From Solirubrobacterales bacterium (GTDB lineage Bacteria; Actinomycetota; Thermoleophilia; Solirubrobacterales; JACPNS01), in the NCBI GenBank assembly GCA_016185345.1, contig JACPNS010000003.1, positions 62,001-126,000 of the forward strand: DNA of 64,000 nt. The letters run 5' to 3'. The notes below the pieces were generated by a model. The model was not told the origin of the DNA, did no database searches, and was given only the letters and a program-made list of their open reading frames with translations. Shown piece by piece: positions 18,744 through 25,714 of this stretch (its first letter is position 1; each line of letters starts with the position of its first letter). The position numbers and the translations under genes are program-made.

Positions 18744-19411
18744 TCGACTTGAAGGTCGTGGACGACGTCGCAGCCGAAGCAGCAACACGCATCGCGGCCG
18801 TGGCCGAGGCGGGCGGATCAATCGTGCTCGCAGGCGGCTCCACGCCAGAGAAGGCGTACGAGATTGCATCGGCCGCCGACTGGTCGCGAGCCAAGGTCTG
18901 GTTCGGTGACGAACGTTGCGTCCCACCAACCGACGAGCGCAGCAACTTCCGCATGGCCAAGGAGGCGTTGTTCGATCGGCTCGCCGCGCCGCCGCTTGCG
19001 ATCTTCCGCATGCCCGGTGAACTTGATCCCGACGAAGCAGCGCACCAGTACGCCGCCGAAATCTTCGAGCACGACGCCGAGCCCTTCGACCTCTTGCTGC
19101 TCGGGATCGGTGCCGACGCGCACACGGCGTCGCTGTTTCCGGGCAAGCCCGAGATCTCACAGCGCAATCTGCTGGTGACCGGGGTGCCGGAAGCTGGCCT
19201 CGATCCATTCGTTCCGCGCGTCACGTTGACTGTGCCCGCACTCGTCCGAGCGAAGGAGATTCTCTTCTTGATTGCCGGTGCGAGCAAGGCCGGTCCCGTG
19301 AAGGAATCGTTCGCGACCGAGCACTCGATGACGCCTGCCGGGATCGTCGCTCGCAAGGCGCGTGGGCGCGTGACCGTTCTGCTTGATGCGGCAGCCGCGA
19401 ACGAACTCTGA
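18740..19411 (+). CDS. pgl: 6-phosphogluconolactonase
   Basis: Hydrolyses 6-phosphogluconolactone, the product of Zwf, 223 residues of the DevB/SOL type. Visible motifs: IVLAGGSTPEKAYE near residue 30, VWFGDERCVPPTDERSNFRM, and LLLLGIGADAHTASLFPG. Its ATG overlaps the opcA stop (ATGA). It is the last gene of the block; 226 bases follow before csbD, and I saw no clear terminator there. Confidence 0.95.
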   Translation: MIDLKVVDDVAAEAATRIAAVAEAGGSIVLAGGSTPEKAYEIASAADWSRAKVWFGDERCVPPTDERSNFRMAKEALFDRLAAPPLAIFRMPGELDPDEAAHQYAAEIFEHDAEPFDLLLLGIGADAHTASLFPGKPEISQRNLLVTGVPEAGLDPFVPRVTLTVPALVRAKEILFLIAGASKAGPVKESFATEHSMTPAGIVARKARGRVTVLLDAAAANEL

Positions 19412-19570
19412 AGCAGCTCGGCCTCCGCCCAGTTGGGTTCTGTACCTGAAGATCGAGCTGAAGGACCGACTCGGATGAACACGGTCAGCCGCGCTTCAGA
19501 TCGAAGCAAATTTGGGCGATCGGCAAAAACTCTCCATGGGCACGGTCCGTCGAGAACCCGCAACTTGGGG

Positions 19571-19596
19571 GTTTCCGGCTCAGCCAAGATGGGCAA
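19571..19596 (+). promoter_or_regulatory. SigB/SigF-like promoter before csbD
   Basis: GTTTCC, a 14-base spacer and GGGCAA match the general-stress sigma pattern GTTT-N12-16-GGGTAT with one mismatch in the -10 and two in the -35. It lies 41 bases before the csbD ATG, which has its own AAGGAG ribosome binding site. CsbD proteins are classic SigB-regulon members, which makes the match more believable. The genes behind it are tightly spaced, so it may drive the whole csbD-ligase-Ku-polymerase set. Confidence 0.55.
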
Positions 19597-19637
19597 AACA
19601 CCGTCGTAAGCAACTAAACGCAACGAAGGAGATCAAG

Positions 19638-19817
19638 ATGGCTGATACAACCGAATTCAAGGGTCGAGTGAAGGAAGCCGCCGGCGATCTAACCGATGAC
19701 AAGAGTCTTCAGCACGAAGGCAAGGCCGACCAGGCCTCGGGAAAGCTCAAGGGCAAGATCGATGACGCCGTCGACAAGGTCAAGGACGTCATGCACAACG
19801 ACAAGGACAATGCGTAA
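19638..19817 (+). CDS. CsbD-like general stress protein
   Basis: 59-residue hydrophilic protein of the CsbD family: FKGRVKEAAGDLTDDKSL, then EGKADQASGKLKGKIDDAV, with charged C-terminal repeats. Such proteins are abundant in stressed or stationary cells; their molecular role is unsettled. The start follows a strong ribosome binding site (CGAAGGAGATCAAG). First gene of a compact rightward set: the next start is only 6 bases beyond its stop. The SigB-like promoter in front fits induction by general stress. Confidence 0.88.
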   Translation: MADTTEFKGRVKEAAGDLTDDKSLQHEGKADQASGKLKGKIDDAVDKVKDVMHNDKDNA

Positions 19818-19823
19818 GTCCTC

Positions 19824-20234
19824 ATGAAGCTCTTGGTTGTCGCATCCGAACCGATTGACGGATCAGCCGTGGAGCTGATCACCAAGGACGAGACGCCCGA
19901 CGAAGTCCGGGTCATTGCCCCAACGCTGACCGGGTCTGCGCTGCGCTACTGGATGAACGACACCGACAAGGCGATCGAGCATTCAGAGCATGTGGTCGCC
20001 GAGTCGGTCAACGAGCTCGACGACGCCGGAATCTCCGCGGCGGCCCACCCGGTCACCGACGACGAACCGGCAGTCTCGATCGACGATGCCCTGCGGGTCT
20101 TCAGCCCGGACCGCATCGTTGTGGTCAAGCATGGCCGCGGCGACGAGGCCTACCGCGAGGATCAGATCGTCGGAGAGATTGAAGGCTCGACCGACGTTCC
20201 GGTGGAAGTGTTTGCAGTCGACGCGACTGCCTGA
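19824..20234 (+). CDS. UspA-like small protein (paralogue of the 32676-33158 gene)
   Basis: 136 residues, no signal peptide or membrane helix. It begins MKLLVVASEPIDGSAVELI and has an alternating strand/helix pattern like universal stress proteins: VRVIAPTL, then SALRYWMNDTDKAIEHSE, a strand near AAAHPVTDDEP, IDDALRVFSPDRIVVVKHG and a final VPVEVFAVDA. It shares the order VxxANE/VASE, V(V/I)APTL, an IDSA/TDKA helix and a D-x-I-(I/V) strand with the second copy at 32676. Its role is unknown; it lies between csbD and the DNA ligase, which suggests a stress function. Confidence 0.7.
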   Translation: MKLLVVASEPIDGSAVELITKDETPDEVRVIAPTLTGSALRYWMNDTDKAIEHSEHVVAESVNELDDAGISAAAHPVTDDEPAVSIDDALRVFSPDRIVVVKHGRGDEAYREDQIVGEIEGSTDVPVEVFAVDATA

Positions 20235-20245
20235 TCCCAGACCCC

Positions 20246-21187
20246 GTGGAAGATTCGTCACCCACGTTTGGACTCTCGCCCATGCTGGCAACTCTCGGCG
20301 AGTTGCCGCAGGGCGAAGAGTGGGTCTACGAAATCAAGTGGGACGGCGTGCGCGCGCTGGCGCGTATTGATCGCACCGGCCGCAAGCGCGAACTCCGCCT
20401 GACCTCGCGCAATCACAACGACCTCACCGCGCGCTATCCGGAGCTGCAGGACCTCGCTTCGGCGATGCCTACTCGGTCGCTCCCAGTGCTGCTCGATGGC
20501 GAGGTTGTTGCGTTCGACGACAAGGGCAAGCCGAACTTTGGCCTGCTTCAGCAGGGGACGCGCTCCGCGACCTTCGCGATCTTCGACCTGCTCGTCGAGC
20601 GAGGCGAGGTGCTCACCGGTCTGCCCTGGGAAGAGCGACGGGCACGGCTTGAAAAACTTGGCGTCACCGCAGCACATGCTTCGGTGCCCGGCGTCTACGA
20701 AGACGGCCCCGAGCTTCTTGATCAAATGATCGACCGCGGGATGGAAGGCGTGCTGGCCAAGCGCCGAGCGGGCACATATCGACCGGGCAAGCGCGCAGGG
20801 GACTGGACCAAGGTCAAGCCGAAGCCGCGTCAGGAGTTTGTTATCGGTGGTTGGACCGACGGCAGCGGGGGGCGCACGGGCACGCTCGGCGCACTGCTCC
20901 TTGGCTACTTCGAGGGCAAGAAGCTCAAATACGCCGGGAACGTCGGAAGCGGACTTGGCGGGGCAGATCTCGCAGAACTCGACGATCTGCTTGCGCCGTT
21001 GGCAACTGAATCCAATCCGTTTGATTCAGCTGTACCGAGCAGGAACACGCACTTCGTCAAGCCCAGGCTCGTCGCCGAGATCGAATACGGCGAGCTGACT
21101 GCGGCAGGCCACCTACGGCATCCGGTCTACTTGGGTCTGCGCGACGACAAGCCGGCCCGCAATGTGACTCTCGAAAGGAAAGCCTGA
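20246..21187 (+). CDS. ATP-dependent DNA ligase (LigD ligase-domain type)
   Basis: Seals DNA ends in Ku-dependent non-homologous end joining, 313 residues. The nucleophile motif is EIKWDGVRA with Lys31; motif III-like LLDGEVVAFD, motif IV GVLAKRRAGTYRPGKR and motif V DWTKVKPKPRQEFVIGG are present. A C-terminal OB-fold (YAGNVGSGL, PRLVAEIEYGELT) completes the catalytic unit. The GTG start at 20246 is 11 bases after the previous stop. It is a stand-alone ligase; in many bacteria this domain is fused to the polymerase inside LigD. The stop overlaps the ku ATG by one base. Confidence 0.93.
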   Translation: MEDSSPTFGLSPMLATLGELPQGEEWVYEIKWDGVRALARIDRTGRKRELRLTSRNHNDLTARYPELQDLASAMPTRSLPVLLDGEVVAFDDKGKPNFGLLQQGTRSATFAIFDLLVERGEVLTGLPWEERRARLEKLGVTAAHASVPGVYEDGPELLDQMIDRGMEGVLAKRRAGTYRPGKRAGDWTKVKPKPRQEFVIGGWTDGSGGRTGTLGALLLGYFEGKKLKYAGNVGSGLGGADLAELDDLLAPLATESNPFDSAVPSRNTHFVKPRLVAEIEYGELTAAGHLRHPVYLGLRDDKPARNVTLERKA

Positions 21188-22116
21188 TGTCAGCGACCAA
21201 GAAGAGGGCTCCTGCAAAGAAGAAGCCTGCCGCCGCGAAAAGGCGCTCGGCCAGCCCCACACCCGGATCGGCCGGAAAGAAGCGCCATCCGGCCTGGCAG
21301 GGCTCGATCAGCTTTGGCCTGATCAACGTGCCGGTGCTGCTCTTCAACGTGACCACGAGTCACCGAATCGCCTTCAACCAACTCGACGACAAGGACCACG
21401 CGCGAATCAAGCAGAAGCGAGTCTCATCTGAGACGGGCAAAGAAGTCGAGTACGAACACATTGTCAAGGGCTATGAGATCGAGCCGGACAACTACGTGAT
21501 CCTCGAGAAGGAAGAACTTGACGCGCTCGACCCCGAGCGCTCGTCCGCTATCGAACTCGAGTCGTTCATCGACGCATCCGAGATAGACCCGCTCTACTAC
21601 GAGGCGAGCTACTTCGCAATGCCAGGCAAGAACGCGGCCAAGCCGTATGCAATGTTGCGGGACGCAATGGCCGCCGAGAATCGCGCCGCAGTTGCGCGCC
21701 TGGTGATGCACCAGAAGGAACACCTTGTGGCGCTCTGGCCGCGCGGCGACATGCTTGTTGTCTCGACGCTTCACTTCTTCGATGAGGTGACCGATCCAGG
21801 CGAACTTCCCGGCGGTCCCGGGCCGACCACCACCGCCAAGGCCGCCGAGCTCAAGGCAGCACGGCAGCTTGTGCAGGCGCTCTCGGACGACTTCGACATC
21901 AAGCAGTACCGCGACGAATACCGCGAACTGGTGCTTGAGCTGATTGAGAAGAAGGCCGAGGGCCGCAAGATCTCAAGGCCCAAGAAGGCAGCGGACAAGA
22001 AGCCGGTCCCGGACCTGATGGCCGCGCTGGAGGAGAGTCTGAAGGACGTCGGCAAGCGCAAGACGAGCCCACGCAAGCGTGGAAGTTCTGGCGCGCACAA
22101 GACGAAGGCTCACTGA
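21187..22116 (+). CDS. ku: Ku protein for DNA end joining
   Basis: Homodimeric ring protein that binds double-strand DNA ends and recruits LigD-type enzymes, 309 residues. Family features: WQGSISFGLINVPVLLFN, then IKQKRVSSETGKEVEYEHIV and ILEKEELDALDPERSSAIEL, with YYLAP-like ALWPRGDMLVVSTLHFFDEV. It has Lys/Arg-rich tails at both ends (KKRAPAKKKPAAAKRR and RKTSPRKRG); basic C-terminal tails are known to aid DNA binding in bacterial Ku, whereas the basic N-terminal tail is less usual. It lies between the ligase and the polymerase genes. Confidence 0.96.
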   Translation: MSATKKRAPAKKKPAAAKRRSASPTPGSAGKKRHPAWQGSISFGLINVPVLLFNVTTSHRIAFNQLDDKDHARIKQKRVSSETGKEVEYEHIVKGYEIEPDNYVILEKEELDALDPERSSAIELESFIDASEIDPLYYEASYFAMPGKNAAKPYAMLRDAMAAENRAAVARLVMHQKEHLVALWPRGDMLVVSTLHFFDEVTDPGELPGGPGPTTTAKAAELKAARQLVQALSDDFDIKQYRDEYRELVLELIEKKAEGRKISRPKKAADKKPVPDLMAALEESLKDVGKRKTSPRKRGSSGAHKTKAH

Positions 22117-22117
22117 C

Positions 22118-23029
22118 ATGCCGAAGGGCGCGCCGCGCGAAGTCGACGTTGACGGCCACCGCGTCGAGTTGACGCACTTGGACAAAGTTCTCTACGAGGC
22201 CAACGGGTTCACCAAGGCGCAGATGCTCGACTACTACTCGCGGATCGCCGACGTGATGATCCCGCACATCAGGGATCGCGCAGTCACGCTCAAGCGCTAC
22301 CCGCACGGCGCCGGCGGGCAGTTCTTCTTCGAGAAGAATTGCCCAGACTACCGGCCCAAGTGGATGAAAACAGTCGACATCTACTCAGCGAGCAGCGAGC
22401 GAGAGGTCAACTACTGCGTGATCAACGATCGTGCCTCGCTCATTTGGCTCGCCAATCAGTCGACGATCGAGTTCCACGCACCGATGGCCCTTCGGCGCTC
22501 GGTAGATCGTCCGCGGGCAATCGTCTTCGACCTCGATCCCGGCCCAGGGATGACCTCGATCGAATGTGCCGAGATCGCGCTCGTGCTGCGCGAGCGTCTC
22601 GCTGCCGACGACCTTCAGTCGTTCCCGAAGTCATCGGGTTCAAAGGGGGTCCACGTGCTGGTGCCGCTGAATCGCGCACGGATGACCTTCGATCGCACCA
22701 AGCGCTACGCACACAAGATCGCCGACGAACTTGCGAGTGAACGAGACGACGTGGTCGCGAAGATGAGTAAGGCATTGCGCAGGGACCACGTCTTCATCGA
22801 CTGGAGTCAGAACAGCACTCACAAGACGACAGCTGCCGTCTACACGCTGCGCGCCGCGGCGCAACCGACGGTGTCGGCGCCACTTACGTGGGGCGAGCTG
22901 GAAAAGTCCGTCGACACGGGCAACAGCGAACTCTTGCTGCACACGACAGACGACGTTCTAGAACGCGTAAAGGACGTCGGCGATCTCTTCGCCGACGTCC
23001 TGAGCCTTGAGCAAGCGCTCCCGCGCTGA
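22118..23029 (+). CDS. LigD-type primase-polymerase
   Basis: Archaeo-eukaryotic primase-like polymerase that fills and extends DNA ends in end joining, 303 residues. Landmarks: VELTHLDKVLYEANGFTKAQ, then MLDYYSRIADVMIPHIRDR, the metal-binding aspartates in IVFDLDPGPGM, SGSKGVHVLVPL, and VFIDWSQNSTHKTTAAVYTL. It begins one base after the ku stop. No phosphoesterase domain is encoded here, so the repair set is ligase, Ku and polymerase only. Confidence 0.92.
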   Translation: MPKGAPREVDVDGHRVELTHLDKVLYEANGFTKAQMLDYYSRIADVMIPHIRDRAVTLKRYPHGAGGQFFFEKNCPDYRPKWMKTVDIYSASSEREVNYCVINDRASLIWLANQSTIEFHAPMALRRSVDRPRAIVFDLDPGPGMTSIECAEIALVLRERLAADDLQSFPKSSGSKGVHVLVPLNRARMTFDRTKRYAHKIADELASERDDVVAKMSKALRRDHVFIDWSQNSTHKTTAAVYTLRAAAQPTVSAPLTWGELEKSVDTGNSELLLHTTDDVLERVKDVGDLFADVLSLEQALPR

Positions 23030-23043
23030 GCTGCGCTACTGGA

Positions 23044-23181
23044 TCAGGCTTCTCGAATAACGAGAAGAAAGACAAGAATTGCGAGCACCAGTCCAACGAT
23101 TCCACCGACCGCTGCGCTCACGAACTGCGCAAGCAAGACGCCGATGATTACTACTGCGACGAGCCAAAGAATGCCCATCAT
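23044..23181 (-). CDS. Small hydrophobic membrane protein, 45 residues
   Basis: A short frame with two consecutive ATG codons (23181 and 23178) after a GAGGTGG ribosome binding site. The product MMGILWLVAVVIIGVLLA has one hydrophobic stretch, then QFVSAAVGGIVG and a second stretch LVLAILVFLLVI ending REA. It looks like a two-helix membrane peptide of the kind often seen near stress genes (for example DUF1328-like or GlsB-like), but I cannot assign a family. Convergent with the polymerase gene and divergent from rpiB. Confidence 0.7.
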   Translation of the reverse strand: MMGILWLVAVVIIGVLLAQFVSAAVGGIVGLVLAILVFLLVIREA

Positions 23182-23303
23182 TGATCCACCTCTGCGCGTT
23201 TCCATTGTGAAAACACCCCTATCAGTCGCGTTCGCTAGGCCGGATGGCGAAGCATTGCTTGGGATCTACCCACGATGAATCGGCGACAAACCGTTTGAGC
23301 AGT

Positions 23304-23309
23304 TAGCGT
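23304..23309 (+). promoter_or_regulatory. rpiB -10 hexamer TAGCGT
   Basis: TAGCGT lies 7 bases before the ATG at 23317, the leaderless spacing. This favours 23317 over the in-frame GTG at 23308, which would overlap the hexamer. Confidence 0.5.
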
Positions 23310-23316
23310 GTTGGGC

Positions 23317-23778
23317 ATGAAAATCGCTTGCGCTTTTGACCATGCGGGTTTTACTCTCCGGGACGAAGTACTCGGTGCGGTTGTCGCGTCCGGCCACGAG
23401 GTGATCGACATGGGGGTGCGTTCGGCCGAGCCGGTGGACTACCCCGACGTCGCGCGGAAGGTTGGGCGCGCCATCTCGAACGGCCTCGCCGAACGCGGGA
23501 TTCTCGTCTGCGGCTCCGGCGCCGGCGTCTCTGTCGCTGCCTCGAAGATCGATGGAGTCCGCGCGGCGACGATTCACGACGAGTACTCCGCTCATCAGGC
23601 CGTCGAACACGACGACGTCAACGTGCTCTGCCTCGGATCACGCGTTATCGGTGGGGCGCTGGCCAAAGAAATCGTCGCCCGCTTCCTCGCGGCGGAGGTC
23701 AGCAATGAAGAGCGCCACGTGCGCCGCCGTGCAAAGACCGCCCAGATCGAGTCCGAGAACCAGCGCCTGCGCGTTTAA
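23317..23778 (+). CDS. rpiB: Ribose-5-phosphate isomerase B
   Basis: Interconverts ribose 5-phosphate and ribulose 5-phosphate, completing the pentose phosphate set found 4 kb to the left. 153 residues, LacAB/RpiB family. MKIACAFDHAGFTLRDEV gives the phosphate-site histidine, and the catalytic Cys65 is in LVCGSGAGVSVAASKI. DDVNVLCLGSRVIG is the other conserved block. A charged C-terminal tail of about 20 residues (RRRAKTAQIESEN) extends beyond the fold. It ends 10 bases before the SGNH hydrolase start. Confidence 0.95.
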   Translation: MKIACAFDHAGFTLRDEVLGAVVASGHEVIDMGVRSAEPVDYPDVARKVGRAISNGLAERGILVCGSGAGVSVAASKIDGVRAATIHDEYSAHQAVEHDDVNVLCLGSRVIGGALAKEIVARFLAAEVSNEERHVRRRAKTAQIESENQRLRV

Positions 23779-23781
23779 ACT
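23776..23781 (+). promoter_or_regulatory. -10 hexamer TAAACT before the SGNH hydrolase
   Basis: TAAACT overlaps the rpiB stop codon and stands 7 bases before the ATG at 23789, which fits a separate leaderless transcript for this gene. Confidence 0.45.
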
Positions 23782-23788
23782 CTCTCGC

Positions 23789-24616
23789 ATGAACGTCCCG
23801 CCGATCTTCAATCGCTTCGTCGCCCTCGGCGACTCGACGACCGAAGGTCTCGATGATCCGTATCCCGGTCACCCGCTGGGAGAGGAAGTATTCCGCGGCT
23901 GGGCCGATCGCCTGGCCGACCGCCTCGCGTTGGACAACCCGCGCCTTGAATACGCGAACCTGGCGATCCGCGGTCGACTGAGCGCGCAGATTCGCGAAGA
24001 ACAGCTAGAACCCGCCCTCGCAATGGAACCTGACATCGCGAGCATCGTCGGCGGGGTCAACGACGTCCTGCGACCAAAGTTCGACATCGACCTGGTCTCC
24101 GGTCACCTCGAGGCAATGTGCTCAGCCTTTCGCGAGAAGGCGACGACCGTGCTGGTCATGACGCTGCCGGATCTTTCTTCTTCGATGCGCGTCGCGCGCG
24201 TCTTCAGCGAGCGGCTGACCGCCCACAACCAGGCAATCCGCGACGTGGCGGCTCAGACTGGCGCCACGCTCGTCGATATGGCCGTGGAGCTCAGCGAGTA
24301 TGACCCGCGAGGCTGGAGCCCCGACCGCCTGCACGCCAACGACGTCGGCCACCAATATCTGATGTGGGGCGCGGCAAACGCGCTCGGACTACCGGACGCG
24401 CCCAGCGAGCTGGCCGCGCTGCACGCAGACACCCCATCGGTCCCTGGTCTGTCAAGGCCGAAGGCCTTCGCCGCCGAGTCCGCCTGGCTCTGGCTGCATC
24501 TGCGACCGTGGCTCGTGCGCCGTCTCAAAGGCACTTCGTCGGGCGACGGTATCTCGGCCAAGCGTCCAGAGATGCGACCGCTGCTCGAGCAAAATCTGGC
24601 AAATTCAGAGGCGTGA
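23789..24616 (+). CDS. SGNH/GDSL-family hydrolase
   Basis: Esterase-like hydrolase of 275 residues without a signal peptide, so probably cytoplasmic. Block I is ALGDSTTEG with nucleophile Ser16, block III is GGVNDVL, and block V is DRLHANDVGH, giving the expected Ser, Gly, Asn and Asp-His set. The C-terminal 60 residues (ESAWLWLHLRPWLVRRLKG) are aromatic and basic and could touch a membrane. The natural substrate is unknown. The stop overlaps the GTG start of the secreted protein gene behind it (GTGA), so the two are coupled. Confidence 0.88.
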   Translation: MNVPPIFNRFVALGDSTTEGLDDPYPGHPLGEEVFRGWADRLADRLALDNPRLEYANLAIRGRLSAQIREEQLEPALAMEPDIASIVGGVNDVLRPKFDIDLVSGHLEAMCSAFREKATTVLVMTLPDLSSSMRVARVFSERLTAHNQAIRDVAAQTGATLVDMAVELSEYDPRGWSPDRLHANDVGHQYLMWGAANALGLPDAPSELAALHADTPSVPGLSRPKAFAAESAWLWLHLRPWLVRRLKGTSSGDGISAKRPEMRPLLEQNLANSEA

Positions 24617-25563
24617 GCTTCCGCCCAAATGCCTTCGCACTCGCTGCCACACTAGTTCTGACCGCCGCCCTCGCCACTGGAGCGATCGCGCAGCCCAAGG
24701 TTAAATCAACAAAGTGCCCCGTCTTCCCGGCCGACAATCCGTGGAATCAACGCGTCGATCAGTTGCCGGTCGCGGATGACTCGACCACCCTCGTTCGCTC
24801 GATCGGCCCCGGCTCAAACGCCCACGCCGACTTCGGTTCAGGCAAGTGGGACGGCGGACCGATCGGGATCCCGTACGTAGTCGTGGGCGGAAAACAGAAG
24901 AAGGTCCGCGTCAGCTTTGAGTACGCCGACGAGTCAGACCGCGTTCGCTATCCAGTGCCAAAGAACGCACCGATCGAGGGTGGCAGGAACGCCGACGGCG
25001 ACCGGCACGTGATCGTGATCGACAAAACCAAGTGCAAGCTCTACGAGCTCTACGCGGCCTATCCAAGGAACGGCGGCAAGAACTGGACTGCCGGCTCGGG
25101 CGCGATCTGGAGCCTCAAGTCGAACAAGCTGCGCCCGTCAGGCTGGACGAGCGCGGACGCGGCTGGCCTACCGATCTACCCGGGCCTCGCCCGCTACGAG
25201 GAGGTCGCCAAGGGTGAGATTGCCCACGCGCTGCGGTTCACGGCACCGCGTACGCGCAAGGAGTTCGTTTATCCGGCGCGCCACCAGGCCGGCAGCAGCA
25301 ACGATTCCGGTCTGCCACCGATGGGCGCGCGGTTGCGGCTCAAATCCAGCGTGAACATTGCGAGCTTCCCCAGGCAGTCGCGGGTTGTGCTCACTGCGCT
25401 GCGTCGCTACGGAATGATCCTGGCCGACAACGGTTCGCCGTGGTACGTCTCCGGCGCGCCAGACAGTCGCTGGGACAACGACGACCTGCGCTCAATCGGA
25501 GATCTCAGCGGATCGGACTTTGAAGTGGTCGACACTTCCTCTTTGCCCCGGCCCGGCGCGTAA
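24613..25563 (+). CDS. Secreted protein of unknown function
   Basis: 316 residues with an N-terminal signal peptide (basic start, hydrophobic AALVLTAALATGAIA-like core, likely cut after AIAQ). The mature part has two Cys (KSTKCPVFPADNPWN and DKTKCKLYELY) that may pair, and conserved-looking blocks GPIGIPYVVVGG, DRHVIVID, LPIYPGLARYEEV and RYGMILADNGSPWY. Similar sequences occur in other actinobacteria and soil bacteria as hypothetical exported proteins; I do not recognise a catalytic motif. Translation is coupled to the SGNH hydrolase gene in front. Confidence 0.75.
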   Translation: MSFRPNAFALAATLVLTAALATGAIAQPKVKSTKCPVFPADNPWNQRVDQLPVADDSTTLVRSIGPGSNAHADFGSGKWDGGPIGIPYVVVGGKQKKVRVSFEYADESDRVRYPVPKNAPIEGGRNADGDRHVIVIDKTKCKLYELYAAYPRNGGKNWTAGSGAIWSLKSNKLRPSGWTSADAAGLPIYPGLARYEEVAKGEIAHALRFTAPRTRKEFVYPARHQAGSSNDSGLPPMGARLRLKSSVNIASFPRQSRVVLTALRRYGMILADNGSPWYVSGAPDSRWDNDDLRSIGDLSGSDFEVVDTSSLPRPGA

Positions 25564-25714
25564 GACGTCCACGCTGTGCAACACAAAAGCAAACGTTGGC
25601 TTTCGGCCGATGCACTCGCGGCAGCGACGGCCGCAGCTGCGCCGATGTGAGCGCCACCCGCTCCACTACGTAGCCAGGCCAAATCGCGCTACAACGTGTT
25701 TGCAGAAGCCTGGA

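Noticed and set aside
18382-19623. 413-codon frame on the minus strand across opcA and pgl
   Set aside because: Antisense shadow of two firm genes; Arg/Ser-rich with no family features.
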